A stretch of DNA of 64,000 nucleotides from Cytidiella melzeri (taxonomy: Eukaryota; Basidiomycota; Agaricomycetes; Polyporales; Irpicaceae): contig JABYQR010000082.1 in NCBI GenBank assembly GCA_022592445.1, forward strand, positions 1 to 64,000, written 5' to 3'. Both the position numbers and the translations under genes were made by a program. The notes under the pieces are model-generated. The model saw only the letters and a program-made list of their open reading frames with translations, did not search any database and was not told where the DNA came from. Shown in pieces: positions 52,594-63,998 of the stretch (its first letter is position 1; each line of letters starts with the position of its first letter).

Positions 52594-53293
52594 TACTTAA
52601 CTGGTGCTTCGTACGGCACGGGCTTGGTACGACGTGAAGCAGTGCTGACCACGCCTGTGAGTGCTTGTGTCGAACTCAGGAATTCAAGTTATACTGATAC
52701 ATCCGTCGCAATCCGAGCCTCAAGTTTCAGAGGCTCAGACATATGTGCCTCTGGGTGATCAACCGCACAGATGGCCACAATTTCCTACTGAACTGGTACG
52801 ACCCATAAACACCCCAGGTACAATTGAAAACGTAGAGTCGACAGAGATTTTAGCCATCTGGAATCTCTAGATCTATGTAGAGTTGCTTATTCGCGTCTTT
52901 CATACATCGATAGCAGTGCTTCACACCATTTTCAGGTTGTTACAGGACTTCTCAGATGACAGTGGTGCAACATCAACGGGCGCCTATCCAAATCGAGACA
53001 TACACCTGCCTAAATTGGCAGGTGAGGTGGGTTCAAGATTTCCAGAAGGACCGATCTTACCTCGTTTTGTGTCTAATCTCTCCGAATAACGCCTCTTCCT
53101 ACATGTTCAAACATTCCATTTTCCGGCATCCATTTGGGCCTCCAGACCGTCTCCCCGACCGTTTATAAACACGCACCTCGACGGGCCAGAACCCTTCCCC
53201 CCATTTCCCCCTCCCCATCCCGCCTCTACACGCGACGCACCTCCACTCATTTTTTTTCTTCCAAGCCCATTTTCTAACATCAACTAGCCTGCC
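52594..53293. promoter_or_regulatory. DUF6534 gene upstream region
   Basis: No gene is visible in this 700-bp stretch. The last 130 bp hold a TATA box (TATAAA, 53164-53169) and pyrimidine-rich runs of the kind seen just upstream of fungal start codons. Confidence 0.5.
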
Positions 53294-55188
53294 ATGGGCT
53301 CACCGGCCACCGTCACGTACGTCTTTTTGAAGTTGTCAGACTCGCTATCACTCACCGATCTCGTAGATATGGGCCGATTTTCATCGGCGTCATCTTCAAC
53401 GTTTTGCTATACGGGATTATGATCACGCAGATGTTTTTGTACTTCACGGTCTACAAACGGTGAGCATGCACGTAAGTGACTTTCAAGTGATTCAGCCAAG
53501 CTGACGAACTTACAGAGATAAACGATGGATGAAGTGCTTTGTGAGTACCATTGTAACAACCTCCGTGTCTTGAACGTGTTTGACAGGACTGCCAGGTCGC
53601 TGTTCTGTTCGTATGCGACTCGTTGAATACCGCTTTTGATATTGCTTTTCTGTACATTCCTCTCGTGACGAAGTATGGTGAGGAGCAAACAATCACCGTT
53701 CGAGGGCATATGCTTACCGAGTATGGACACACAGGAAACGAATCTGCATTGTCCTACGCAACATGGAGTAAGGCTTCTTTGTTTGATATACGCTAAACAC
53801 GCAGATCGCTGACTTGAGACTAGTTTTCTCGACAGGTGCGAATTGACTTAGTCAACCGGCAGGAGCAGAATTTGACATTTGACTTTTGTCATAAAGACCC
53901 TGCGATGACGGTGAGTGTCGATACTGTATGCTTGGTGCGACTTCACAAACTCACTGTAGATGTGAACTAGGCTATCATTGCCCTCATGGTTCAAGTCTTC
54001 TTTGCCTGGCGTGTAAAGGTGCTCACTAACAACTGGCCACTTGTCGCGTTCATCGCGTTTTGCTCCTTTGCGCAGTGGTGTGAGATATCCTTCCGTGGCT
54101 GCAATGCTGCGCGTGCTGATCACTTTGATCTGAATAGGTGGAGGACTCGGAACATCCATTGCTTGCGGCATGTGAGTCTATTCAAGTTCGAATTAAACGA
54201 GTTTATCGAAAAAGCTCACATGCCTCCCTCACAGCGTACCCGAGTTCATCCATTTCCAGAACTTCAAGGTCATTGTCATAATTTGGCTTGCGTTCTCAGC
54301 TACCGCGGATACTGTCATTACTTGCGCGTTGGTCTGGCATTTGGTAAGTCAAGCGAGTCGACCGCGTATACGTCAGTTCGCTGACCCTATGGCCCTTGCT
54401 GCAGCGCAAACATAGAACTGGTTTTACTAACACGGACGATGTTGTCAACAAGATCATTCGCCGTAAGCATAATGGGATAGTAAACCACGAGGCGTTACTC
54501 ACGATGCGATGGCAGTCACCGTCCAGACGGGTATGATCACGGCGGTTTGTGCCATTATCGACTTGATCGCTTTTCTGTCGAGCGTAAGCGCCACAGTCCT
54601 TTACGAGGTACGGTAGACTCACCCATATGCTCTCAGCCGACTGGTATCCATTTGGTCTTCAACCTGCCTCTGGCTAAGCTCTATACCAACTCGCTGATGT
54701 CCAGTCTGAACTCGAGGGCAGGGTGGAAGTACGGCAACTCCGCCGGAAAGGCTCTCAATGGCATGAATGATTCCAACGGTCGGCAGAGTGCACTGCATGA
54801 CACTAGTCGAGGCGGTGCACAAACGTTTGCGTCGCAGCTGAGGGTAAGCCCACTACATTTTCATACACCAAGCTTGCGCACGCCTTCCGATTACTCTCTG
54901 CCTTCGTCGAACGCGACTCCCGCACGGAATCGCTACAAGAGTGGGCTGAGCGGGAGGAGTCAATCGATGTGATGGTGGGAGGCTAGAAGGGACTTGAGAA
55001 GCGAGAGCTCACGCGCCCCTCTGCAGCCTGTTCAACAGGTTTTCATTGACGTTGAGTCGCACGAGATGAAGGATCGTCCCGAGGAACAAATCAGCCTGAA
55101 GAAGAGCGTTCCGTCGAATACAACTGTGAACGAGTACCCGTCGGAGAAGTTGTTGAGGTCGATGCCCTCGGAAAGTTCTGTTTTGTAG
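53294..55188 (+). CDS. seven-helix membrane protein, DUF6534 family
   Basis: A tiny first exon, MGSPATVT at 53294, is spliced to YGPIFIGVIFNVLLYGIMIT, the usual first helix of a family expanded in Agaricomycetes. Further helices are in VAVLFVCDSLNTAFDIAF, IIALMVQVFFAWRVKVLTNN and FKVIVIIWLAFSATADTVI. The family signature RTGFTNTDDVVNKIIR, TVQTGMITAVCAIIDLIAFL and LPLAKLYTNSLMSSLNSR follows. The cytoplasmic tail is uncertain: one reading stops at 54972 (RSQSM), and an alternative splice from 54842 gives a tail from about 55039 ending at 55188 (SMPSESSVL). Function is unknown; the topology resembles receptors or transporters but no ligand site is evident. Confidence 0.75.
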
Positions 55189-56414
55189 GGAGACTCTTGG
55201 GAGCGGCAAGGGGAGACGGACAGTGGACGAAGATGACTGGCTTCGACGATGTTTCTCTGGAGCACGGGCCCTTGACGTTTTACGTAGACTATCTCTCTCT
55301 ATTCGCGCAGTCACCAGATTGTGTATATTCTTCATCGCTAGTATGGAGGTGACGAGACGTAATGCGATACCCCTTACCTCTGGAGATGCCGACACGGTGT
55401 CTGGGAGCACCATCGGCTACTGATGCAAACCAGATGGAAAGTTGATTGTACGGGACGAGCAGCCTAAGTACTAAAGGATGTCGACCATATTCAGCAGGCA
55501 CCCGACAGACGTTGCACGTACAGAGAGTGTTCTGTATGCCGATGACAGATGCTTGAACATACTGGACGGAGCGCACGAGCGGTGAGTGATTGGAAGGGTC
55601 GAGCTCTGTTAGTTGACGAATAAAGAGCTTATCTTGGCACGAAGAACGCTAGATAAGGGATCTAAACTTGAATGAGCGACACTTGTCTGTGTTGAAACCG
55701 AGAAGGATCCCTAGACGAAGGCAGGTGCGCTGTGACCTAGCTGATCATGAGTACGATGGCTTGCGGTATAGCATACTCTCGCGTATCTCCTGCCTGTCGA
55801 GCGTGAGCCTCCGATCTCAGGCACGTTTCGTCCTGTGACATTCAGAAAGGGCATAGACGTCATTTTGTGATTGGACATGACATCACGCGAGTGGGTATGT
55901 TTTCCAAGAGGACATGTTCGTCGTCGTCCGTCGCGGCGATGAGCATGGAACTTGAACGAAACTGATTGGTAATAAGGGTGAGAACTTTCGAAGCGTGTTC
56001 GAGGCGTCATTTCCGTCTTTCCATTGTTTGCGGGACTGAACTAGAGACGGTAGCATGCCGGCAGACTTTGTTCCTGTCGCGAAGCTAAGTGGGCAGCCCT
56101 CGTTGTGGCACGTTTGAACCCGGACTCTGTTGCTCGCGCGTTCCTTGTTCGTGTCGTACACGCGATTTCGAGTTCGAAAGGGGATTTAATTTAATTTGTA
56201 GACCGTATACATATATATATATTCTGGAGATCGCATTGGCACCTTCCACGCGTGCATCTCTGGATCCATCCTCCTTTCCTTCCTGTCCTCCTCCTCCCTC
56301 CTTCCGCTACTGCTGTTCGCAGCCTCCTCGCCCCGCCCCGCCCCTCCCCTCTCCCTTTGTCGGAGGCCGCCGCGTCAGATCTGACTACCCACGTCTGGTA
56401 ATCCAGTGTTCGAC
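55189..56414. other. intergenic region without recognisable gene
   Basis: About 1.2 kb holds only short unsupported open frames. Near its end are a TATATATATATAT run (about 56209-56222) and a strong CCCCGCCCC-type pyrimidine tract (about 56320-56360), which likely form the promoter of the next gene. Confidence 0.5.
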
Positions 56415-58586
56415 ATGAAGTCCACACCACAACGCACGCGGGCGTATGCACTCGGCAAGGCCTTCCAGGTGGGAGTCAACAAACTTGGGTTGAACGTTCG
56501 CGTTCGGGGCAGGTCTAGGGACGGAGGACGTGGTACTGCTCAAGAGCGAGACGGTGAGTGTGTACAGTACCACATCTTGATTCTGGACGGTGGCTCATTT
56601 GCGCGTGCGCATGCTAGGTTTTTCCTCGACAAGCTCAGAGGGCAAGTTGCCCGTATCGGAGGATATGAAGCACGACGAGGACGAGGGCGCTGTACCAACA
56701 CAAGGAGACGGTACGCCCAGAGAAAAGTCAGTCGCCGAGGTCTACCATGACGTGCTGCTGTTGCCGTCACCTCTGCCATACCACAGACAAGAGCCAGAAA
56801 CAGCCTTCGAGGACAAGACGGCACCACAAATCCACGACAGCGCACAAGAGCATCAGACGCCTGAAGCCGCACAGAACACGAGCGACCTCCCGTCGTATGA
56901 AGCCAGCAGAGCCGTTCAGGATCATCCGGCGGAGGATATATGTGTTGGGGATCCGTCACCGTTACCTCTGCCACAAGCACAGCCGCAGCCTGACCTAAAT
57001 GCGCTCTCTGTGGATGAAAGCCCAGAATCCGACGAAGAGATCTTCGAACCCCGCGCGGCTTACGACTTTGTCGATTTTGAGCCTGACGAGACGGATTCGC
57101 CTGTGCTCGAGGGAACGGGTAGTCTCCAGCGTGAGCATGAGCTTGATGATCAACGACGTGGGGAACATGTCGATCAGGACGGATGGTGCGACGCGGGAGA
57201 GAGCGTTGTGATGGACGAGGACGAGTACTTTTTCGAGCAGAGCTTCCGGTTGACGCCGTGTGCGGAGCTGGAGGAGGACGAGGAGGAGGAGGAGGAGAGG
57301 GAGAGGCGGGTACGAGTACTTAAGGAGCCGATGATTGTATCGATAACCGCACAGGCAGAGGAGCGTACAACATCGACGGTCACAGCAGTGAACGAGCAAC
57401 AGGAGAAGGAGTTGCCGGCAACACCAGCACCACTTGAGACATTGGGTCAAGAGCTGCAGAAAGATGTCGAAAATGAAGCGCAGAAGACGAAACCAAAGGA
57501 GAGGGAGATGAGCCTGGAGGAGGAAGTCAACCTGGTTGCGCACTGGGAGAAGCGGAGGGAAGTGTGCGAGCGTGTGAGTGCTAGTCCGCACGGCTCGCGA
57601 GGAGGTCAACTCATCACTTTGTTCCACGCAGCACGCCACGACACTCGAACAGATCCTGTCCGCGAACCAGTCCAATAAAACCTGGCTCGAACGTGGCGGA
57701 CTAGATGTCGATGAGCTGCTGCGATGTTTGAGGTGGACTCCGGAAGGGTTTGTCGAGCTCGCGCAGGAAGTCAAGGCTCTGAACCTCACCCTCGCCTCCA
57801 GCACTTCATCATCCTTACCTTTAGCATCCTCTCAATCAAACGGGACAGCGGATGGAGAGCTGCAGAAAGAACGCGGTGTGACGGCAGGCGAGGGGCCTTT
57901 GCAGAGCGAGAGACCAGGGTTGGAAGAGGAGGTGAAGAAGGGAGAGCGACAGAGAAAGTTGAGGGAGTTGAGGAGGCAGCATCGGAAGAATGCGAGGACG
58001 TTGTTGGAGAATACGAAGAAGGTCGATGAGGTGCGTGCACCTGTTTATTGTCCTTGTGTAAGATTGGTATATGTGATCCTCCGTGCAGATGATGGCCGTC
58101 CTGCAAGATCTGGTCAAGGCGATGTCAGAAGCTGCTGACAAGAGAAGGGCGGAACGGCAGAAGATGAAGGAGAAGGAACGCGAAGAAGTAAGGACGAGGA
58201 GAGTTGAGACAGCGAAGGGAAAGGGGAGAGCGGGGGTACCAGAGAAGGCGCGTGACAAGGCTCAGGACAAGGAGATCCAGAAGCAACGCACAAGTAACAT
58301 ATCTTTGGCGACGGCTTCGCAACCCTCCACTACCAAGCTAGGTTCCTCCAGAGCTTACCGCCAACGCCTCCCCTCCTCTCAGCGGCCGGCCGTTACACCG
58401 ACAAGGGGTAAATCCTCACACTCGCTCCCGACCATATCTCCTGCTGTCACGGCTTCTAGCAAACCCGTTCCAAATAAATCAAGAAGTTTTTGGGCAGCAG
58501 CCGGAGCCTCTGCGAACTTGGACAAGGCTTTACTCGATTTCCGAATTTTTCCTACGAGGCGTGTCTCGGTCACTACGAAAGCCTGA
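56415..58586 (+). CDS. unknown acidic coiled-coil protein
   Basis: I do not recognise this protein. Exon 1 is MKSTPQRTRAYALGKAFQVG and a basic stretch ending near 56554, joined by a phase-1 intron to GFSSTSSEGKLPVSEDM at 56620. A long acidic, Glu-rich region with an E/D run (about 57265-57310) follows. The next exon, after 57630, reads HATTLEQILSANQSNKTWLE and DVDELLRCLRWTPEGFVELA. A Lys/Glu/Arg-rich coiled coil (REEVRTRRVETAKGK) leads to a basic, Ser-rich tail ending SVTTKA at 58586. The total is about 660 residues. Charge and coiled coils suggest a scaffold or chromatin or cytoskeletal partner, but that is a guess. Confidence 0.6.
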
Positions 58587-59058
58587 GTTTTGAGGATGCG
58601 TTTGTTTTGCGACATTTGGTCACGGACACCATGGACATTGTCAGACATCGTTTACACTCTGGATTGGACACTCAGTAGAACTGCAGGATGGAGCTTTGGA
58701 TTCTGCTTACGGTATGGATTTGGAACTGCAGCGTACACTGTGTGTTTTTGCATTGTTGCAATTGTTTTCTTGAGACACACTCGCTTGGCTCATAGCTTTG
58801 CTCTACCTTGTTGTCGTTGTTGTCGTTGTACATAGTTGTGGAGAGCGGGAGAGATCCCGAACTCGGGCGCTGTAATAATGATCGTGTCTGTATGTGTCAT
58901 TCATTACACTTGTACTTGATACAACAAACCACCACCAGCCTCGTTTCTCGAACGTTCGTACGCAGGCAAGTTGGATACAAAGGTCGCTCTTTTATAAGTA
59001 GCTCTTGGTTCACAACTACCATCGTTTCGCTTTCACATCCACAGCATCCCAGTATCAA
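58587..59058. promoter_or_regulatory. CDC37 promoter region
   Basis: This 472-bp spacer ends at the CDC37 start codon. It holds a heat-shock element (58945-58957) and a TATA box (TATAAG, 58993-58998). The first half is presumably the 3' flank of the coiled-coil gene. Confidence 0.7.
58945..58957 (+). promoter_or_regulatory. heat-shock element upstream of CDC37
   Basis: TTCTCGAACGTTC is three perfect alternating units TTC-nn-GAA-nn-TTC, the binding pattern of heat-shock factor Hsf1. It lies about 36 bp before the TATA box and about 100 bp before the ATG. Confidence 0.8.
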
Positions 59059-60883
59059 ATGCCTCTGAACTACTCAAAGTGGGACAACCTCGAGGTACTG
59101 TACAACCCTTGCTCCGTCTCTGGTCTCCGTCGACTGACCGTGATTGCGCAATGTGCTGCTGCAGCTCTCTGACGACTCTGACATTGAAGGACACCCAAAC
59201 GTAGACAAAAAGTCTCTTATTCGGTACGTGTCTCCACGTCCTTCTTTCTGCTTACCCGCCTCGAGCTGACTGGCACACCCACCATTGTCTTTTTTTTTTC
59301 GCAATCATTTCAATGTTTATCTGGTCATTTTTTTTTGCGAACCAGATGGAAACAACGTGACATCCACGAGAAGCGTGAGATGCGCAAAATTCACATCGCG
59401 CAGCTCAAGGCCGACATCGCGTGCAACGACGTCCTGCAGCCGCGACTTGTCCAGATCGCGTCCGACGTTTCGGCGAAAGGACCGTCCGAGTTTTCGTCGC
59501 TCGTGGAACGGTTCAAGACGAATCCGTCCCCGGACGCGCCGGTGTCGAACGCACCGGACAAGAAGACGTATGACGAGATGCTGTTGTCGCTGATGTTGTC
59601 CGTGTGGGAGAAGGCCAAGGAAGGTGGGGCGGACAAGAGCGATCCGCGGTTGGGGGAGAAGTTGAGTGAGGGGTTGTACAAGCATGTCGAGCTCATGAAG
59701 GAGCACCAGGAGAAGCTGAAGAAGGAGTTGGAGCATGAGGAGGCGGAGCAGAAGAAGAAGATCACGAGCGACGATATTCACGAGGGATTCGAATCAAAGG
59801 TGGGTTGTTTGACCTTTGGGTGTTGGTGAGCACTGACATGTTGCGCGTTGGACAGTATGTTCCTCCCAAACCCGAACCTGCCCCCATCAAGAATACCATC
59901 CCCTCGAGCTCGTCATCGAAGAAAGCGACAACGACCGAGTTCGAGGTGTTGAACCCGAAGGGTGTGTCCGCCGCAGCGTCTTCGTCCAAATCCGTGACGG
60001 ACGAGGACGAGGACGTCACGAGCGAGCTGCCAGAGCTGACTCCCTCGCTCGAAGCCTTTTCCCACCTCCCTCTCAAAGGCTTTGAACAATCCTGGGAATT
60101 CATCAAGCAACATCGCGACGTCGTCGTCCCCGGCGCGTCCGACGCACTTCTCGTCGCTTCCTTCAGAGCACAGAGCGACGGTAAAGCAGACTACGCCCGA
60201 AGATGTGTCCACCAGAGTCTGCTGCTCCAATACTGCGAGAAGCTCGGGAAAGACGGTGTCAATGTGTTCTTCCGAAAGTGGGTTACGCCTCATTCAATAC
60301 TGTCTACCCGTTCTCATCATGATTATTGACAAGGATGATCGCAAACGATCACCGTGCCGTACCCATCTTTGAGAAAGACGTGCTCGACACGTACGCGCAC
60401 CTCGTCGAACGGGTGCGCATCTCCAAAGCGGAAGAAGCCGCTGCAGGCGAGAGCGAGCAAATCCAGCTGGTACCGGAGAGCCCTGGCCAGACCATCTCCT
60501 TCAACGTCCCCGATGGCCCTCCACCCGAAAACCTCGTGCTGGAGGGGCCGGAAATGGAGAATTACGACGTGGAGGAGGTGAGGAAGGCGCTGCAGATGCG
60601 ATGGGACGTGTTCGAGGGGTTCAAGCCGGAGATGCAGGAGGCGTTGAGGAGTCAGAACTTGGAGGAGGTGAATAAGGTGTTGGGGAGGATGCGGGTGCAG
60701 GATGCGGAGGAGGTGGTGAGGTTGTTGGACATGGCGGGGATTTTGAACTTCGGGGAGGGGGGGATTCGGGACGAGACGGGGACGAGCATGAGGAGGGACG
60801 GGGATGGAGAAGAGGCCGATGAGGAGGAGGAGGAGGAGGAGGAGGAGGAGGAGGAGGAGGAGGAGGAAGAGGACGGGGAGTAG
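59059..60883 (+). CDS. CDC37: Hsp90 co-chaperone Cdc37
   Basis: Cdc37 brings protein kinases to Hsp90. The start MPLNYSKWDNLELSDDSDIE is the conserved kinase-binding N-terminus, including the serine normally phosphorylated by CK2. It continues RWKQRDIHEKREMRKIHIAQ and the Hsp90-binding core LEAFSHLPLKGFEQSWEFI, then YARRCVHQSLLLQYCEKLGK, and a C-terminal domain with MRWDVFEGFKPEMQEALRS. An acidic tail is coded by a run of GAG repeats. Introns follow NLE (about 59093), SLIR (about 59223), FESK (about 59800) and FFRK (about 60275). Length is about 500 residues, normal for fungi. The heat-shock element upstream suggests stress induction. Confidence 0.95.
60820..60880 (+). repeat. GAG triplet repeat coding for poly-Glu
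   Basis: About 20 near-perfect GAG/GAA codons form the acidic end of CDC37. Such runs are prone to length changes. Confidence 0.85.
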
Positions 60884-61539
60884 CGTCCCGGTTGGATATA
60901 AAGAAACTTCAGAATGTGTATGATATATCTCAGCGGTTGATTGTTGTCTGTATCTACATAGACTGTGTAATTACAACTGTTCATGCATTGCACCTCCCTC
61001 GGAGCATGAGACTCGTGGGCATCCGAGTTGCATCAAACGCAAATCTCAATATCACGCAGCATGCCAACATTGCAGATCCTCCTGCGCGTACGTGTGCTAT
61101 ACGCAACATTGTCCGAGCTGAAGTCAGTTTCAATTCAACAATGGTATACATTTATAAGCCTATCTCTCATTGCGCAGCACGTACAGCCTGTGTATGTATA
61201 GGCTATATATAACCAGAGTCTACAACTCTGTAAACCTTCTGAGACGGGCTGAGATGAGCCGGATGCAAGTACTATATGCTTTCTGCTGACAGTGGTTGTT
61301 GGTAGAAATAAAGGAACACTCACAAAGTGTGCCAGCAGATTTCAGCTTATTCAACTCGATTGGGACTGAGCGGTATGCAGATAAGCAGTGTTTACATGTG
61401 AAGGACAGGTTACAGATATGCAACATGGTACATGCCTAGTATTTTGTCTGTGGAGGAAGTCGAAACCCGGATTTCCCTACCGTACTACGTGACTACAACG
61501 TACATGAGTCTTGTGAGCCGGTCTCCCTCTTCTGTTTGA
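60884..61539. other. intergenic region without recognisable gene
   Basis: This 656-bp spacer separates CDC37 from the convergent secreted-protein gene. It is AT-richer than its neighbours and has no ORF with coding features. Confidence 0.5.
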
Positions 61540-62031
61540 TCACAACTTGTTCCCTCCTTCATCACTGGGTGCCTTTCCCTCTTTCTTTTCCTCCTTGCCC
61601 TTTACCTCCTCTGCACCCTTTGCAGCAAGTCTCTGCAAGTCCGCCTCCGCTGCCGAAATACCATCATTCCCTTGTGAAGATCCCTTCCGGACATTCGGCA
61701 TGACTTTCATCACGAGTCCGAGTCGCTTGGTGTGACTATGAGCCCCTGCAGCTGGAGCTCCTTCCCCCTCTCCCAAACTCTCTATTTCTGCCTGGATTTC
61801 CTTAACAGTTCCTGGCACTTTGAGTTCTGCCCCAAGTCGTTTGACAAGGTTTGCTTGAGGAGAGATATGCAGGTCATCTGTGCCTGCAGTCTGTGGACCC
61901 TCCAAGGTGTCAGAGGGGGTCAAATCAGCGCGGGATTCTATACTGCCGTGCGGGATGGCAGACACAGTCACAGTGTGGAACGTGGTGGTGACAATGGTGG
62001 CAAACAAAACAAGAGTGGTTGAGAAGCGCAT
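61540..62031 (-). CDS. small secreted protein with repeated Kex2-like sites
   Basis: The 163-residue product starts MRFSTTLVLFATIVTTTFH, a signal peptide with a likely cut after residue 25 (VSA-IP). It has no cysteines in the mature part. The tetrapeptide KRLG occurs twice, at residues 64-67 and 102-105, and what follows each is similar: RLG-x3-KV-x3-V. KR is the cleavage signal of the Kex2 protease, so the precursor could release related peptides. The C-terminus is rich in Lys, Glu and Gly. An upstream ATG in the same frame (to 62301) would remove the signal peptide and runs through repeated leader sequence, so 62031 is the better start. Role unknown; a processed surface or signalling peptide is one option. 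Confidence 0.65.
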   Translation of the reverse strand: MRFSTTLVLFATIVTTTFHTVTVSAIPHGSIESRADLTPSDTLEGPQTAGTDDLHISPQANLVKRLGAELKVPGTVKEIQAEIESLGEGEGAPAAGAHSHTKRLGLVMKVMPNVRKGSSQGNDGISAAEADLQRLAAKGAEEVKGKEEKKEGKAPSDEGGNKL

Positions 62032-62500
62032 GATGGTTTGGAAGGTTGAAAGGTGATGAAAGAGTTTTAAGACAGCTGATTGTAAGAATAATATGAGTAA
62101 AGAGATATGCACCAAGAGCAACAATGTACTTACAGGGCAGTGCTGAAGCAATGAGAAAACCCTGGAGCAGGTACAAGGATGAGGGGTGGTTTGGGATGGG
62201 TTTGAACAGACAATGAGGCAGCTAGCTGTGAGAACAATGTCAGTACAACAAGATGAGTATGGCACAAACAAAAATGGACTCACCAACCAGTGCTGGAGCA
62301 ATGAAGCAAAGTTGAGGAGTTGTTTTTATATGGGTTTGAATGGACAGTATGACAGCTGAGAACAATGTCAGTTACCCAAGGTGAGTGCAAGACAAAACAA
62401 TTGCACTTGCCGACCAGCACTGAAGCAATGAGAGAAGGAAGCAATGAATGGGTACTGAGGTATGAGGATGGTGACAAGGGGGTTTATATCTCTTATTGTT
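62032..62500 (-). repeat. tandem exon-intron-like units in the leader of the secreted-protein gene
   Basis: Three imperfect direct repeats, 127 and 150 bp apart, lie upstream of the start codon. Each has a CATTGCTnCAGCACTG block, then a splice donor, then a CTGACATTGTTCTCAG-like end. Candidate introns are 62356-62410 (GC donor, 55 bp), 62226-62283 (58 bp) and 62076-62133 (58 bp). TATA-like sequences occur near 62325 and 62485. Confidence 0.65.
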
Positions 62501-62896
62501 CATGTGCAGTGCTGATGTGACAAATATTGCACACACGGCCTAGAGATGCAATAACATGCGCTAAGACTACAGGAGTTGGAGATGTCTTGGTAAAATTGGC
62601 TCCCAAAAATGCATGCCGTGATGATCATGCTACAGTCTCAGCTACTGTCTACTGATTGCTGTGTATTTTTGCCCCTTATTGAGTGAGTTTCCGTCAGCCA
62701 TCAAGGTGATGTTCAGCTTGAGGTCAATTCTTAAAGTCCGACCTGTGCCCAAACGCTCCGTGAGACATCGGAGGCGCCGAGACATCGGACACTTCGAACC
62801 GGCTGGACAGACCTCCGGAGTGGTGAGCGCTGAACGGGCGGTTAGTGCAATACCAACGGATAGTCCTGAGACGAGGTGCAGTTCATGAGCGCTGAC

Positions 62897-63190
62897 GCTC
62901 ACGACACGGGCGGTTGCCTTTTCTCCTGTCTTTCCTGCGTCGGCCTGATTTACTTTCTAAGCGCCAGCAAGTGGGATGATGGCGGTGTCCCAAAGCTCGA
63001 CGCAAAACAAACACAGAAATTGAACAGGGGTGCTTGTGTTCAGCCAGACTTTTGCGATTGAAAGCCATGCGGCAAGTCCCTCATTTCCAGCTCGGATGCA
63101 CACCTTCGAAACAATGCGAGCCAGTACTAAGTAGTGATTCGGCAACGTCGATGAAGCAGTGTGTACATTGTAATCATGTTTGTTGGCTCC
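62897..63190 (+). repeat. diverged direct duplication, copy 1
   Basis: This copy starts GCTCACGACACGGGCGG and ends TGTGTACATTG then GGCTCC. It shares many blocks with 63405-63722, including CCCAAAGCTCGACG and TTTCCAGCT, with indels between. It is probably an old tandem duplication or a non-autonomous repeat. No terminal inverted repeat is evident. Confidence 0.7.
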
Positions 63191-63404
63191 CAACGTACAG
63201 CCTCACCCATTTCTCCCCACCAGTACTCAGTCATCACCGGATGGCACCCCCTCTTGAGACGAAGAGTTTCAGGATATGCCCCTGTCTACATCTCTTGGCT
63301 TACCATGCTATTTGTGTGGAAAGATGTCAATCAAGACACCGCGGTACGTTCTATCCCTCTAGCGCTACGTTTTGTGCTCTTTGCTGTTTGTGGCATGCAC
63401 TGGC

Positions 63405-63722
63405 GCTCACGACACGGGCGGGTGCCTCTTCTCCTGTCCCCTACCACGTCGACCTAGTCTACTTTCAGTGTTTTAGGCGTCAGCAAGTGTGATGATCTGG
63501 CGAGGCGGTGTCCCCAAAGCTCGACGACGCAACAAATCGAGGTGCGTTGAAGAGCGCTCGGAATTATGGCTGTCTTTAGCTAGACACTTGCGTTTCGAGG
63601 CAATCCTTGCGGCAGGCCCTCGTTTCCAGCTTGGGGTTTTCAAAACGCTTTGAGCTGGTACTGATTCGTCAACGTCGAATAAGTTGTGTACATTGTGCCC
63701 ATGGATGTCATCAGTAGCTCCC
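63405..63722 (+). repeat. diverged direct duplication, copy 2
   Basis: This is the second copy of the repeat at 62897-63190, offset by about 510 bp. The 214 bases between the copies (63191-63404) hold no recognisable gene. Confidence 0.7.
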
Positions 63723-63768
63723 GGGCCATACCAATGCTCAGCTATGCAACGTTCTTATGCCCGCGTAT

Positions 63769-63998
63769 TCACACCTCCGCTGCCCCCCTATCCCGCTCGT
63801 CCTCCTTCTGCAGTCCATACACCAGCCCTAAAGCCACCTTCGCCGCAGCCTTCCTCCTCTCGCCCTCATCGTCCATGCCCGCGATCTGCTCCTTCATCCC
63901 CTGCAGCGCACCAAGCACTCTAGACAAGTCAAACGCGCACATTTCGAAACCATCGCCCTCGCCCTCGTCGCCATCCAAGTTCAAGGCCAAGCCTGAGT
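63769..63998 (-). CDS. C-terminal fragment of a gene cut by the window edge
   Basis: The frame is open at the right edge and ends at TGA 63769-63771. The visible end reads FEMCAFDLSRVLGALQGMKE, then a helical segment RRKAAAKVALGLVYGLQKED and a short tail. The pattern faintly recalls the C-terminal helix of alpha/gamma-adaptin-binding proteins (p34/AAGAB type), which assist clathrin adaptor assembly, but the match is too short to trust. Confidence 0.55.
   Translation of the reverse strand, partial: SGLALNLDGDEGEGDGFEMCAFDLSRVLGALQGMKEQIAGMDDEGERRKAAAKVALGLVYGLQKEDERDRGAAEV

Noticed and set aside
55223..55423. Short ORF of 66 codons after the DUF6534 gene
   Set aside because: No coding features, no promoter and no recognisable family.
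61540..62301. A 253-residue protein starting at 62301
   Set aside because: The extra N-terminal part is translated leader repeat with splice signals, and it would bury the signal peptide that begins at 62031.
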